DNA of 64,000 nt from Erythrocercus mccallii (lineage: Eukaryota > Chordata > Aves > Passeriformes > Dicruridae): positions 248,001 to 312,000 of the forward strand of contig VZRG01000346.1 in the NCBI GenBank assembly GCA_013397435.1. Reading direction: 5' to 3'. The notes under the pieces were generated by a model that worked only from the letters and a program-made list of their open reading frames with translations, searched no databases and had not been told where the DNA came from. Numbering within the stretch: position 1 is the stretch's first letter; each line of letters opens with the position of its first letter. The position numbers and the translations under genes were made by a program. Below, one piece after another: positions 12,101 through 25,079 of this stretch.

Positions 12101-15100
12101 TTCAGACAGAGCCTTACTCTTAAATGGATGTTCAAGGTTTCATGACAGGAATGCAAACATCCTGCTAAGTCTTAAAGCCAGTGTATTTCTCAGGTGGTAG
12201 GACTGCAATTTAAAACTCTTATTTCTTCATTCATGACAACCTTGCTGATCTGCTCATGATGGATGGTTCTGAGTTATGTTCCAATGAGATGCATAGGAAG
12301 AATGAACTCCTGTGCCTCTTTGAAAAACATGCAGTCAAAAGAGTTGTAGTACAATATTAGTTATCTAATATATACAGTGCGTAAAGTTCATTTCAGGAAG
12401 CTTTAAAAAGCACATTATACAGAAGATCCATTGTTGAAAAGTTGCTAAGAGGTTTCATGGCGCAGGCAGAAGATACAGTTACAAAATGTAAATAAAAGAT
12501 ACTTAATAAAATGGCAAAGGAACTCTGTGAATGAAATTCCTCCTGTGTAGCAGCCCATTCAAGGTTTATGACCACTCAAGTTCCTCCTAAACCCCCAGCA
12601 GAGGATTTCAGTCTTTGAGATTTCATCTAGATTTTGCTGACATGCAAAGACTTGTCCTGGATGGAATCTGAAGACCAGAGGAATGAAAAAAGACACTTCA
12701 AGTGCACAGAGCAGCTTTTAAAAATGCCTTTTTCATCCACTCCCCTTGGCTAGCTTGACTGAATGGTTTAAAATTGCTTATTTTGTTAACATGCCTAGTT
12801 GCTACTGCCTGGCCATGCACTGCAATTTTTTTTTTGCTGAGAAATTGAGCTTTCTGAACCAGAGAAACCAATGAAAAAACCGTCAAATCTTTGCCCTGCT
12901 GGGGCCCTTTTCAAGAGTTTTTTCACCTATTTGCTTATGTCACTTTTGTTTGTTTTGCAGTAAATTCAGTGCTGGGGTAGTCCCTTTAGCAACTTACTTG
13001 TATGTTTTGCCACTATCTGAAGTAGTACTTAGCCAAGGTCTCTTGGGGGAAGGCAAAGCACAGAACATTTTTTTAATTCCATTAACAGTTTTATAGGTAA
13101 AATGATTTTAAAAGGAGTGCCTTGCTTAGCTGCAGAAAAAAATTATATTTTTGAACCTTAGGAAGGAATAGTATTAATACTTGGCCATGTACTTCGCTCC
13201 TAAGAAAAAGAAATATTTGTAAAAGCCTCATTATCCAAGCCCTTAGTCTTAATAGACAACTTGTCCTCAGTTTCTAGGAGACAAAATGAAAAGAAGTAAA
13301 AACTGAACAAGGAACTTGAGATTTTATTTACCAGCTTGTCTTACTCTTTCACTGCTTCAAAACAGAATAAAATAAAATTGCAAACAAAGAACTAAATTCT
13401 CACTCAGGGGTAGAGACTGCTCCCCATGGCCACGTACTTTATCACCAGGGCTGGACAGCAAAGGTCCCAGGTTCACTCTGGCCCCAGGCTGGCAGTAGCC
13501 TGAGGTATTGCCACCACAGAGGGGGTCTCACTTCCCTTCTCTCCCTCCTACCCTGAAAACTGCTGTGCAAGACACTCCCTGGAGGGTGGTGAAACCCCTG
13601 AACAACTTCCTCGAAACCTGCTTGTAAACTCAGCCCACACACAGCACAACCAAGCCACTTCCACGGGGTTCTCCACAGTGGCCACATTTATTTGATCATA
13701 TGGGTGTCATATAGGCTATTAATAGCCAGGATGAACAAAATACAGAAAAATTAGAGCTTGGGGTATTGCCCTGAATATGAAATTGAGTAAATATTATGAT
13801 TCCAGCAGTAGTACTTGGGTTCAGCATGCAGACAGTCTCTGCCAAATTACATGTGCTCCTTCATGTCCTAGCCCTATGGCATTTGTTTCTCTTCCCTTTC
13901 TCATGAGTGAATAAAAGCAGAGAGAACAACCTTCCAGGATGAAAAAACCTCAAGAAAATAAGTACAACTTGAGATATTCTTATAAGACAGCAAGACCATT
14001 CCAGGAACATAAAGTCTCTCTTGCCCTTTCTATAGTGAGATGCCAAAGGCTGTGTCTACATGGCTCAGTGGCTGAGTTCCCTCTCTTGAGAGGAGTCCTG
14101 GCATGCCTGATAGGATGCCTATCTGCACATGGCAATGGCCAGGCACCCAGGCTGAGCTGGAAGCTTGTAAATGAGAGCTGAAAGGTGGCAAAGATAAAAA
14201 CCAGATTCACAAACTACTTCTCAGCCACTACTTACTCTGAGATTAATGGGAGTTCATTTCAGGGCAAAGACAAACAAGCTGGCTGAAAAAACAGGAATGT
14301 GAGCTTCTCCTGTCCAGGGATGGATGGGTTTCATCTTGACAGACCTTAGCTGTCTAAAAGTCAGAGGTCTCTTCTGAAATAGTTGTCTTCAATCTCTGCA
14401 CAAAGAACAGTGAATAGGCACTTCCAGAAGGTGGTTAGTCCCATTCCACCCTCTCCCATCCAAGATTTGTTACAGCGCAGAGCTCGTCTCCCTCTGTTGT
14501 CTCTGGGGAGGGTCTAGAGACTAGGTCTCTAGCTCCCTGCATCCTCAGTCTTTTTTTCACTTGTGCTTCATTATGGCTGAGTTTAGGGGTGACTGGAAGG
14601 TCTGTTATGGCACTACTGTGGTCTAAGAACTGTGGTGAACTTCCCTTTCAGACACATGCTATGGTTTGAATGCTACGTGTACGCTAATCCTGCAGTGAGA
14701 TGGTGTTTGGCAGCAACTGAAAAGAGCGTATTCAGTCTACAGCTTTTAAATTGCACCAGAGCTTAGAGTTCATCTGCAAGCTTACTGGAATACTCATATA
14801 CAGAAGAAAATAATCTGACTTCATGCTCACCAGATGTACCTCGATGGCAGGGCTGATTTTGCAAAAGAAGTTGCAAGGTCCAATTTAAAGATCAGATTAA
14901 AGATTTGTTTGGATTGGAATATTATTTAAGAATCAGATGGCTGTCAAGTCAGTGACTACTCTGTTTTAGTAGAGATTTTATAGATATGACTTGCATGAAA
15001 ACAGGCTCAGCTGACCTTCTCTTTCAAAAGTATGTTGGCTCTATGCTCCCTTTACTAAAGGTCAGGAGTAAACTCAACACCTCAGATAATATTAATGAAG

Positions 15101-17801
15101 GTGTTAAAGTTACTCTGATGTACATTTTGCATAAAAATAGCCTGAAAAGATAACATGGATTTACAACTTGCCTCAAGATCACTTCAAACATGGTTCAATA
15201 GGCAGATGCTTTTGCTGCCACACTGGTCTATAATGCCATGACATCTTCTTAATAATGTAGATACAATCTTCTCTGGCCAGTATACAGTGGTCAGGACACT
15301 CCAGAGGAAATGGAGCTAGAGCAGCTGGAGGTTCTCTGAAGTCCACACAAGTCAGGGAGGTGGGATCCATTTACTCTAGCACTTGGTGTCAAAAAGCTGC
15401 AAGTCTGGTTTAAGCTAGTGGTCTGGCCTGCTCTATAACCAGTGCAAGGATGAAGGTCCCTCTGGAGTTGAGCCAGCTTAGTGATTTAGGCTGGGGAGGG
15501 ATGAAACTTGTCACCTGTGCCTGGACCACAGACTTGGATGAGGTACCTAACCTTTAGATGGCTGACAGAAATCTTCCCACCAAGATAAAAGAGAATTGAT
15601 TCTGAGCCAGACTCTCAGAGATTTTATCTGCAAGCAAAAAATGTGAGTGTAAGCACTGATACAGGTGGTCACCAGGATGGTAACAGGGTGCCAAGACAAC
15701 TTCCAGTTGGGGAAATCATGGTTTTCTCCTTTAAGCAGAGTGTAACTCCTGTACATAAGCTGAAGGGTTAAAAGTTTAAATCTTGGCAGAGACAAGGATA
15801 GTGGGTTTTTCATGAGGTTTAGGGACATGGAAAGGGCAGATTATCCCGTTGTCACCTTTTGCCTACTCCCTTTACCAACCGCTGACATGAAGTGGATTTT
15901 TTCTGAAGATGAGGATTAATGTAATGGCTGCTTTTATTCCTCAGTGTTTTTTTGGATGAAATTTGATCACTCTTCTCCACATTCCTATTCCTTACCTGCT
16001 CTGGGAAGCAAACACAATTATTTGAAAACAAAAGCAGTCTAGGCCAAAAATCTCAGACTATATCTCACTTGAACTCTCACCAATAGTTCTCTTTTTAAAT
16101 GCAGTTAATTCCCTTATAGTCTGATCACTGTGAAAACCAACTAGCTCCAAATGCTTCAATACAGGATTTCTAAACACTTTCATTGCTGTATTTATTTATA
16201 GATATGCACTGTCCAAGACAATATGAGTAATATGTAAGTTGCTTCTTGTTTTGGACCTACAAGGATAGCAAAATTGAAATGTTACAGTACCGCAGCATCT
16301 TTGGAGGGTTAAAGTCATGATGTTATTGAGGACATTGACAGAAATCCTAATCAAGAACGGATAGGCTGACCTAAGACCTGGATCTCAGTTGTGCAGTTCT
16401 GGTCAGAGTAAGGTGGTGTCAGTGACTTCCAACACATGCACCCAGGTGTCCTCTGGCAGGGTGGCTTGTGCAGCTTAGGAAACATTGAGAACTGTCCTGA
16501 AAGTTTGTATATTCCTAAAAGAATGTATACTATAGAAGTCTTTCACAGTTCCTGTACAGGCTCTCATCTAACTTTTTATTTTAGTTTCTGTTTGTGGAAG
16601 CTTTTTGGCTGGTTTTTGCTTAAAGATGATTTTGGAAGGTATCAGTTGCCTCAAAAATGTCATTAAGGCCCAGAGCTGTAATGTAAACATCACATAAAGA
16701 TGAAGGAATTAGTTTTCCTTAATATTTTGTTCAGAGGGCCTTCACTTGAGTGGGTAGAATCAGTGGCTTTAACATCAAAGAATGATTGTATTTTGGAAGT
16801 GTGTTGCTGAGCAAGATCTGAAATGAAGAATCCACATTTTCACAAGCTGGAGAGTTTTATAGTTTTGAGGACTGTAATGTCTTGCTTGTAGTTGTTTCTT
16901 TTCCCATCCATTTTATTCAGAAATTCAAAGTAAACAAAAACCAGAAGATACCTGTGTCAAGAGCAGATGCAACTCAATTTATTAAATGAAAGGCCTCTTA
17001 ACATCTAAATTAAAATACATGTCTAATTCATTCCCTTTAACTGCATAAATACCCACACATTTTTTTTAATCACATGAAACATATATTTTCCTAACTGTTA
17101 CAATAAAAAAAATGCAAGAAAAATACTTAGGAACATTGTTAACATGAGAATTCAGTGTTATCTGATTTAGCAAGTCAATTAACCGGATCAAGGCCAGAAG
17201 ATCTTATGCTTCTTTTGCTTGACTCCTGCTGAGTTAAATATGACTTTTGCTATCCAGAGATCAAGTAACCACACTATTAATTGTACTAGAGGTACACAAA
17301 GGGCATTAGAGAGAAACATAATCTGACAGGAAAATCAGAGAAGCCATAGGATGGAAACAACTGCCAGCCTTTACACAGGATAATAGCCTGCTATGCAAAT
17401 GAGACTGGCAGCTAGGAGGAAGTTGCAGTTCTGTCCAAACATTTTATTTTTATAGTGCTGTTGTAATGAGCCAGCACAAGGATAACTGTGGTTTAAAACT
17501 GAGTTAAAATGAGGCATTAAGTCAGGCCAAGAATGCACCAAAGTACATCCCTGGAGCCTGTTCACAGCAGCAGCTGCTTGGTGTGTGCTGGAGAATTCCC
17601 AGCTTTATCTGAGATTGCAGTTAAGGATTGAAGAATCCTTTTTACCTCACATTTGTATCACTCTGCTTTTAGTGCCTGGCAGCAGCATCAGAAACACCTG
17701 AACCCTCCATTACATGAGAGCGTGAAAAGCAAAGCACATATGGGGTCCAGTGGCAGAAGGAATAAAGCCAGTGCTTACATTTAGTGATGGGCTCACTTTT
17801 C
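9181..17801. other. Gene-free sequence, no assignable repeats
   Basis: I see no gene, RNA gene or recognisable transposon in this stretch. The longest ORF is 153 codons at 11102-11563 on the minus strand, described as a finding. A locally GC-richer segment at about 13430-13690 carries an 81-codon minus-strand ORF with no family resemblance. Confidence 0.5.
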
Positions 17802-17840
17802 TTCCTGCTTTATTGTAGAAATTCTGCTTTATTGTAGAAA
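17802..17840 (+). repeat. Short tandem duplication, unit ~20 bp, two copies
   Basis: Copy 1 at 17802-17821 and copy 2 at 17822-17840 are identical except for one missing base in the second copy. Both end in 'ctgctttattgtagaaa'. This is a simple local duplication, with no sign of function. Confidence 0.9.
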
Positions 17841-20219
17841 GTCCGCTGTTCTGCAATAAATATGAAGGGAGACAACCTGGGGAAAGGCAGGGAGGAGAAA
17901 AATTACAAAAAAATAAGTTCAGTGGGATTGAGGAAACTGCACATGTAGTATTGGTAGGGGTTCTGGAGCTGCAGGGTTCCCCTGGGTGCTGATTACATGC
18001 CTACTGTGGAATTGCTTTGATAGCCACATTTAGAGCAGGAGAGGAATATTTGAAATGAGGTGATGGAGGCTGAAGAGGAAGAACTCATGGTCTTTTGAGA
18101 CTCAGGGGGAGATACAGCTTCATGGGAACAGAGATATAAGAAGTACAGTAAGGGGCAAACCCCCCACTTTTTATTAAAAAGATCCCCTGTAGCACTCAAA
18201 CCCATGACTACTCAACTGGCAGATTTTACCCAGTATAAATAGATTTTTTTTCCCCCCCTTTCCTTGCAGCATCTTAGGTGAGCTGCTGGAACCTGTGAAA
18301 AAGTTCCTTTTAAAATCTCAGTGTATTGGGCTCTGGTCAGCCAAAGGGAGCTGCTTCACTGGTGTCAGGCTGGTGGGTGTGCTGTGGAGCAGAATCTGAC
18401 CTTTTGACCTTCACGTATTCCAGAAATAATTTGGGAAATGTGGAAGTTTTTCTTAGCCTTCAGCTCTGTGGTGGTTTGTAATCAAAGCCAATACATAGCG
18501 GTAACAAAAGGAAGCTGTCATGTTGATAACTCTGCACTGGATGCAAGTGTAAATTCTCTCTATCCACAAACAGCTACTTTTTTTGGTGCCATTCATCTTC
18601 TGAATGCATGCTCGGATTTTACTTTGGCTCTTTTGTAGATGTTTGTTTTTGCAATTTGGACAGGTGAAACCAGCAAGTATGCAATTTGTGTAAACTAAGT
18701 GGTCTGTTAAGTGAAAAAAGATTTAAAGTATACTGGCTGCAGATTTGATTTCCACTCCAGCAACTCCAGCACAAGGACAGGACATGTGGATGTATTCTTT
18801 ATTTTGAAAGCAAGTTCTTTTAGAACAACAGAGTGATTTTGGAAAGGTGTGGATGTATATGAATTATGAGATTTCTAAAAAAGTCCCACAAATAAAAAAA
18901 ACCCCAATGACCTAAAACCTCAGAGGTTAAAAAAAAAGTAACCTGTGAGTGAACTTAAAGGCTGTTATATTGCTTTTTTTTTAAAGTAAGCTGACAATCT
19001 GTGCTTCAAAATGAAGACTATTCCATGGAAGACATCTATGGTCGGACTATTTTGCTACGTCTCAGTGTTAAAAAACAACCCATCTGAAAATTTTCCCACT
19101 AGATATCCTGATGAAAACCAGAGTAGTGGCATAGGTCCAAAGGAATTAATGGAGATGTATCAATTTGTACCTACTGCAGGTTTAACTCTTGATTTATATG
19201 CAAGAGCTTCAGCTCTTAGGAATAGAACTAAACACTGTTTTTCTCTGGGGTGTGACTTAGCAATGGATGCTGTAGAGCTCAGCTCTAATGCAATAGATAG
19301 TAGAGTGGCCCGCATATTTTTGTCTGAGAAAAACAAACAATTATTTTAAAATATGGGCCAAATAAGCTAATATCATCCCACACAGGATTTCTAAGAAATT
19401 CTAGCAATTTTAGAGATAAAAATAACATTAATTGGAGCACTACCAGCTAAAGTAAACCCAATTCCTAGCAGGGGCAAGACTTACGTAGTCTTGGTGATAT
19501 GGACAAAATGGGAAATGGGTAAAATAACAATTGCAAAAAAAAGAGTAAACTCATTCTGCCACCTCCCATCTAATGTGCTGCTTCATACATCCACCCTTAC
19601 AAGAATATATCTTTAAACCAGTTTTTCTCTACTAGTGGGCCAATAAAAGTGGCCTGGAAAGAGGAGAGGCTTCTATTTTGTAATAACTTTTATATTACTA
19701 GCAGGTGAGGCAAATTTTGAAGAGACGAAGTGCTAAACTTGATTTAGTTATCTTTACAATATGAACAAGATCTTTGTGCAGAGTTTCATACTCTCCCATG
19801 TTTTAAAGGTTACTGTGAGACCTCTGTGGAAATAACCGTAGACTGGGAGCTGGATGGGCTGAAGGAAAACAAAGTCCCACTTCACAGCAAGGTTTTCAAA
19901 CACCAAGCCAGCACTTTCTCTCATGCATCTAGGACCATGTCATGACCATGGACTGGTCTGATAGGAAAATGCTTCAAATGTTATAACTAAAATATGTTAA
20001 AAAATGCAGAAATGGCCTAATTTCTGTATTGGGCATAAAATATCATGAATAATTTCAAGAAGCTGACCCTGGATCTAGTATTAATCCAGCAGGAACTAAT
20101 TTTTGTCTCAAGTATGAAAAGGAAAAAATGATCAAATAGCTGCTCAAGTTAGCTTAATACAGCCACACTTCCAATTACTAGCAGTTCAGTGGTATTATGT
20201 TCATCTTTGTACATTCTTT
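17841..20219. other. Gene-free sequence
   Basis: No supported gene. It includes a strong polypyrimidine-AG signal near 18244-18269 and a 112-codon ATG-initiated ORF at 19011-19349 on the plus strand. Both are treated as findings because nothing identifies them as real exons. Confidence 0.45.
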
Positions 20220-20600
20220 ATGTTGGCTGTTGATTTATTCTGCTTCCTATTTTGTTGAGCTCTGTAAGGTCATCCAGAATCATTCACATGAATCTGAAAT
20301 ATGGAATGACATTTATTTACTGTCAGTTATTTCTTTGCCAAAATAGAAAATGGCTGTAGACTTAAAATAGATCCTTGCATTATTCCCCATGGTCTATTCA
20401 AGAAGCTGGAGCCATTAATAGAGCCAAATTAAAATGCATATGACTGATAAAATTTAACACATACCACAGAAGTTGAGAAATATTCGGAGCCTGTACTTTT
20501 TAATGACAAAACAAACCAATAAATCATATCAAATGATTCATATAAACATGTAATAAGAGCACCTATTTACTTGTCCAAACCTTGAGAAAACTAATTTGTT
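20220..20600 (-). mobile_element. Ancient LINE fragment, CR1/L3-like (tentative)
   Basis: On the plus strand, 'gtaaggtcatccagaat', then a 'gatccttgcattattccccat' block, then 'aaataaatcatatcaaatgattcat' fall in the order of the antisense of an old CR1/L3-type RT region. In that order a control word for 'ggtcatcctg', a 'gatccctg...' block and 'aataaatcacatcaattgattcat' succeed each other. All frames are broken. The ends and the exact clade (CR1 or L3) are uncertain. Confidence 0.38.
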
Positions 20601-23391
20601 AGTTTAAGCAGTGCAGTAGTTGCTGAGTGCTTTCCTCTGCCTTCAGATTTTGATGTATGAACCAGATTCACTGGAAACTAATTGGATGTTGTAAATTTGT
20701 CTTTTGGATTTTGATTTCCTTTGGTCCCCCAGGCTGCTTGCAAGGATCTTATGAACATTAAATATGTCTATTTCTTTAGACATTTAAGAGAAATTCAGTT
20801 CACCTGGTACTCCTGGTTGTTGGAAAGGAACCCTTTGCCATCCAGCCATCAGTTCTCATGTAGTGACTGCCTGCTTTGCAACAGCCAAAGCTTGGTACAA
20901 AACCCACTCTTGAGCACAGGTGTTGCCTGTAACATGTGGATGTAGTAAACATGTTCACTCTCCCACATGACTTCAGTCCTGATGTACCACTGGAGCTTTG
21001 ACAGGAGTCATGAGCTTCTGCTCCATCATAACAATAGACAAGAAAGAAAAACAAGGGTACAGGCCTGCTTTATTTAGGTACATATTTTAGCCAGAACTTT
21101 GTGTGCGGTGAAAGAACTGAGGGAAAAATCTCTTTGCTTCATCTGTTAGTGGCAGAGAGAACCACAGCTATAGAGAGAACTTCATATAAATTTACCACTT
21201 CAAAATTGCTTAGGGATACTTTGGGAGTCACTGTAAACTGATAGAAAGCAGAAATCCAACAGATTTTAGCAATGAAATAGTATTTGTTTAGAAAAGGACA
21301 CCTGCACTGTAGAAAAGAATGCTGAATACTTTCTTAGAGGATTTTAGAGACTGTCTTCTCTTTCCTTGGGAACCTCTGCTGCTAAAATTTGCCTTTCATA
21401 GGTAGCAAGTGTTAAACAAGCTGTAACATATCGGTGTTTTTTAGCCTCTGGCAGTTACTGCACCAGAGTTGACGAGGCTGACTGAATTCCTACAGAGCAC
21501 TTGCTCCTGCCTGACCATACCGTGTTTTCCCCACACAGGGCCACACCTGCTGCTAAAGTGGCTGTAGGATGCTATGCATGAAAATTAATCCCAAAACCTA
21601 TATGGTAGAGAGGAAGGGATGGTTTAAGGATGCTGTCAGGGTTCATACTGATGGGTGAGGCACAAGACACCAGACTACAAGCAAAGGTGAGCTGAGCATT
21701 TGATTTGCTTATTGTTCATATGGGCACAGTGTTGCTGTGGTCTCCTTTACAGTGAAGATGGGGATGCCTTTTCACCTCAGATAGAGAAAGCATACATTAG
21801 TTTCAGAAGCTGCAAGTGTTGGCTTAATTAAGGGATGTTTGCTAGCTTGGGATTGTCTCTTAAATCCCTTTGGTAACTGTAGTACTAATCATACTTCATG
21901 AAAGATGAATTATATTTGTGTTTAAAATGCCAATTTTATCATGTCCATTAACACAGAAATATTTGTATTACTTGAGGATATGAACAGCAGCTTACCCCCT
22001 GCAGAAGAAATTACTGGGATCCTCTGAATTGTAGTGTGCTGAAGAATACATGAGGGACTGTGTGACAGGAGAAAGTGCAGCTGGCTCTGTTGGACTACTC
22101 CTACTTCTTTTTTTTTAACTTGCCTATTTTTGTTGGATTTTATTCTTGACAATATCCTTGAAGTATTTATGACCAAAATTCTTTGCACATGATTACTAAC
22201 TCTTGAAAAGCGTCTCTTTCTCAAGAGATCTTTAGATGGCTGGCATGGTTGACCACAAAGGCAAGGCAGAAATTTCATTCAGAAATCAAATAAAAAAAGA
22301 CATGAAAGAGAAAGCTAAAAGGAAAGGGAATAGGGAGTTTGAATATGCCTTACATAGGCCTATGGAGTTCACATTTTATTTGTACTGGGTAACATGAGGA
22401 ACAGTACTGAACTCTGCAGTGAAGCTCCAGGGAGCTTTTTAATTCTTTCCTTGCATCCCAGAATTGATTGTTTTCTGAAAACAGGCACCTCAGGACTCTC
22501 TGAGTAGCTTCTAACTTTTTACCATGTCTTCCTTTGTTTTCACACTTGTGGTTCTCTTATTCCCAGACCCAGAAAAGTCATATGACTCTTGTTCCCTAGT
22601 GCATTAATTGACAACTAAACTGCCCCATATTTTAGCCTGCATGAATAGCAGGAGCTGATTCTGTCTCCTGTCATGTGACACTGTGTTCTTATTTACCTGT
22701 GTGTGCACTAATTTTGCTGGAGGGACATGATTTTATGAAATTCTAAAATTTACAGGCTGAGGGAACAAGAGGCTCTGTCCTGGAGTCCCACTTCTTAGTC
22801 TGTGGTTTCACCACTCAACCTGCTAACTTCTCCTAAACAATTTTGTTTCTTCCATAAACGTGCACCAGGCAAGACCTACTGATTGACCTCACTGCTTTTC
22901 TTTTTTAAATGATACTTTCTTCCTCCCTTTCATACTTAAACCAAAAAGGCATGGATGCCTTGCATTAAGCTTTTGGAGGTCAGGGTTAGAGAAAGGCAGT
23001 CACTCTTGAAATTTTGTTGTATCATGTTATTTGAATGAAAGAACAATGAGAATTTGGCCACTGCAGTATGTCTCCCTGTGCTGGGATGAGAAGAGGCTCT
23101 ATAACTGCACTTCTGAATGGCTGGTGCAGAGGGAGGCTAGAAAGGATGGACTTGGTGGCAGGCATAGACTTCTTCAGTTTCTTTACCTGTACTCTGACAC
23201 CTGCACAAGGTTAAAGAGAAAATCTGTTAAATCACTCTATCACGACTTGAGAGAACCATGTAGTAGCAGTTGCCCTGAAAGGCAATCTGTCAGAGACTCT
23301 CTGGGTGTCAACATGAATGGCCAGAGCTGTCTCCTCTATGTACTGGTGGGGAGTTGAAGAACACTGGGCACTGCTTGCAAGAAATACAGAG
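20601..23391. other. Gene-free sequence
   Basis: No gene or assignable repeat seen. ORFs of up to 118 codons (for example 21922-22278 minus and 23031-23357 plus) show no recognisable domain and sit in AT-rich sequence. Confidence 0.5.
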
Positions 23392-23466
23392 TCAGGTTCT
23401 AATCTCATTTAAATCCAAGTAACTCCATTGAATTTGTGTAGTTTGTATTTGATTTACACCACTTGA
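23392..23466 (+). repeat. Possible ancient amniote interspersed repeat
   Basis: The words 'aaatccaagtaactccattga' and 'gatttacacc' resemble an old repeat found across turtles, crocodilians and birds in which 'aaatccagagtaactcc(a/c)ctga' and 'tttacacc' occur close together. I cannot name the family with certainty. The similarity is short. Confidence 0.3.
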
Positions 23467-25079
23467 AGACCTAAGAAGAGGTGTCTGAGGCTGCTTATTT
23501 CTATAATGTAAATTCAACAAATTCAAACTCATCTGGAATAGTCAATGTCTATCGTCAGCTATTCAATTTGCATTGTCAGAAATTTTTGCCTTTTTACTGG
23601 AACAATAACCCCCCAAACTTTGTGTTGGCTGGAAACTGTAACATTAAACTCTGGATCAAATAGCCAAGACTTATGTTAGTTCTGTACAAGTCTTTATAGT
23701 GGTCCCTGGTGAGTTTAACTAAAGTTAGTAAATGCTGAAGTCTATCTAGTGACTCTCTGGGCATTGTATACGACTTCTGCCTGGCAGATGGGCTCTATGG
23801 AGTTGAAGCAGAAGGAGAGTCTAAAAAAGGCAGCTGGGCATTAACTGGCAGGCAGTATGACATGGACTCAGCTGGTCAACAGCAGAGAAGCTTCTAGCCT
23901 AAACATACTGTTTACTTATTTTTTATCTTTTCCAGATTAAAGACAGAGTAGAAAGTGAGTAAGCCCCCTTAATGATAGGATATATACAGAACAAATAATG
24001 TCTCCCAAACAGTCTTAGTGTGCTTCTATTTATAGTGAACTGAGGATCTAGAAAACCATGGAGTAAATTTGTTTTTCTGAAGGCTCTCTGATTCTACATT
24101 ACAACCTGATTTGTGCAATAAAAATGAAACATAAGGTGGTACTCTCCCGGCAGAGCAGACTTGCTGTGTCTGCATGTCCTATCTTTTCTGTTGCAGATCT
24201 AATGGTCATTTTACTCTCCAACATAAGTTAAGATCGCTACTGTTGTGGCTTTCAAGTTATTAACAAGTAGCAAAACACATAAGAAAATTAACTTATGTTC
24301 AGTTTATGCATATAACTTATAACTTAGTTATATGCAAGGAAAATTTTACAAGTACTGTGTAAAATGTGCTGAGAGTAATTTATAAAATGAATAAGTGGAT
24401 TTTGTTATTTTATGAAGTGATGATTTGAAGTTGTGGGCTAAATTTTGTCATCAATTCTCACGGAATTCAAGTTTCTCCAAATTAGGCTGGTGTAGCTGAG
24501 CAGAATTTGCTCAGTATGTTTAAAATAGAGACAGAAATTACTCATAACCAAGGCACTTCTTCACTACTATTCACACTTGTTCCCTTAGCACTGTTGTTGC
24601 TGTTGTTTTTTTTCTATGGCAGCAAATAAACAAATTAACATAAATATTATTTGGTAAGTTGTTCTATTTAAAGGTGTTGAGACCATGGAGAGAAAAAACA
24701 TTAATGATGAAAGCTACATGAAGATCCACCTCCTTCAGACTTTGTGTCTCTGTGATTTAAGCAACCACTCTAAGTTATTCTCAAGGTTTCCAGACCAATT
24801 TTGTTCAACCTTTAGTTAAAGATCACTTCTAGCAGGCAACCAGTTTTATTAATCGCTTGGGTGGTCATATAAGCCAGTGTGCTCTGAACACATATGTCTT
24901 GTAATAACTCTACAGTGACTATAAAACTGCTGCACATTTTATTATATGATGACATATAGGCAGGAGGGAAGATGTTATAGCTTTAGGTGAAGCATATTTC
25001 TTGTAGCCTGGAGTAGTGAATGAAACTGATACTCAGGATTTAGAAAGAAAACCCCATCACTTGAGAAAAAATTACAGTG
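23467..25079. other. Gene-free AT-rich sequence
   Basis: No gene is seen. The stretch contains a perfect 11-bp inverted repeat at 24307-24336 (separate entry) and a splice-like acceptor and donor pair at 23931-23960 (see findings). Confidence 0.5.
24307..24336. repeat. Perfect inverted repeat, 11-bp arms, 8-nt loop
   Basis: The left arm TGCATATAACT at 24307-24317 and the right arm AGTTATATGCA at 24326-24336 are exact reverse complements around an 8-base spacer. The stem is AT-rich (3 of 11 pairs are G-C), no U-run follows, and no larger precursor-like fold is evident. A chance palindrome in AT-rich DNA is the simplest reading. Confidence 0.85.
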
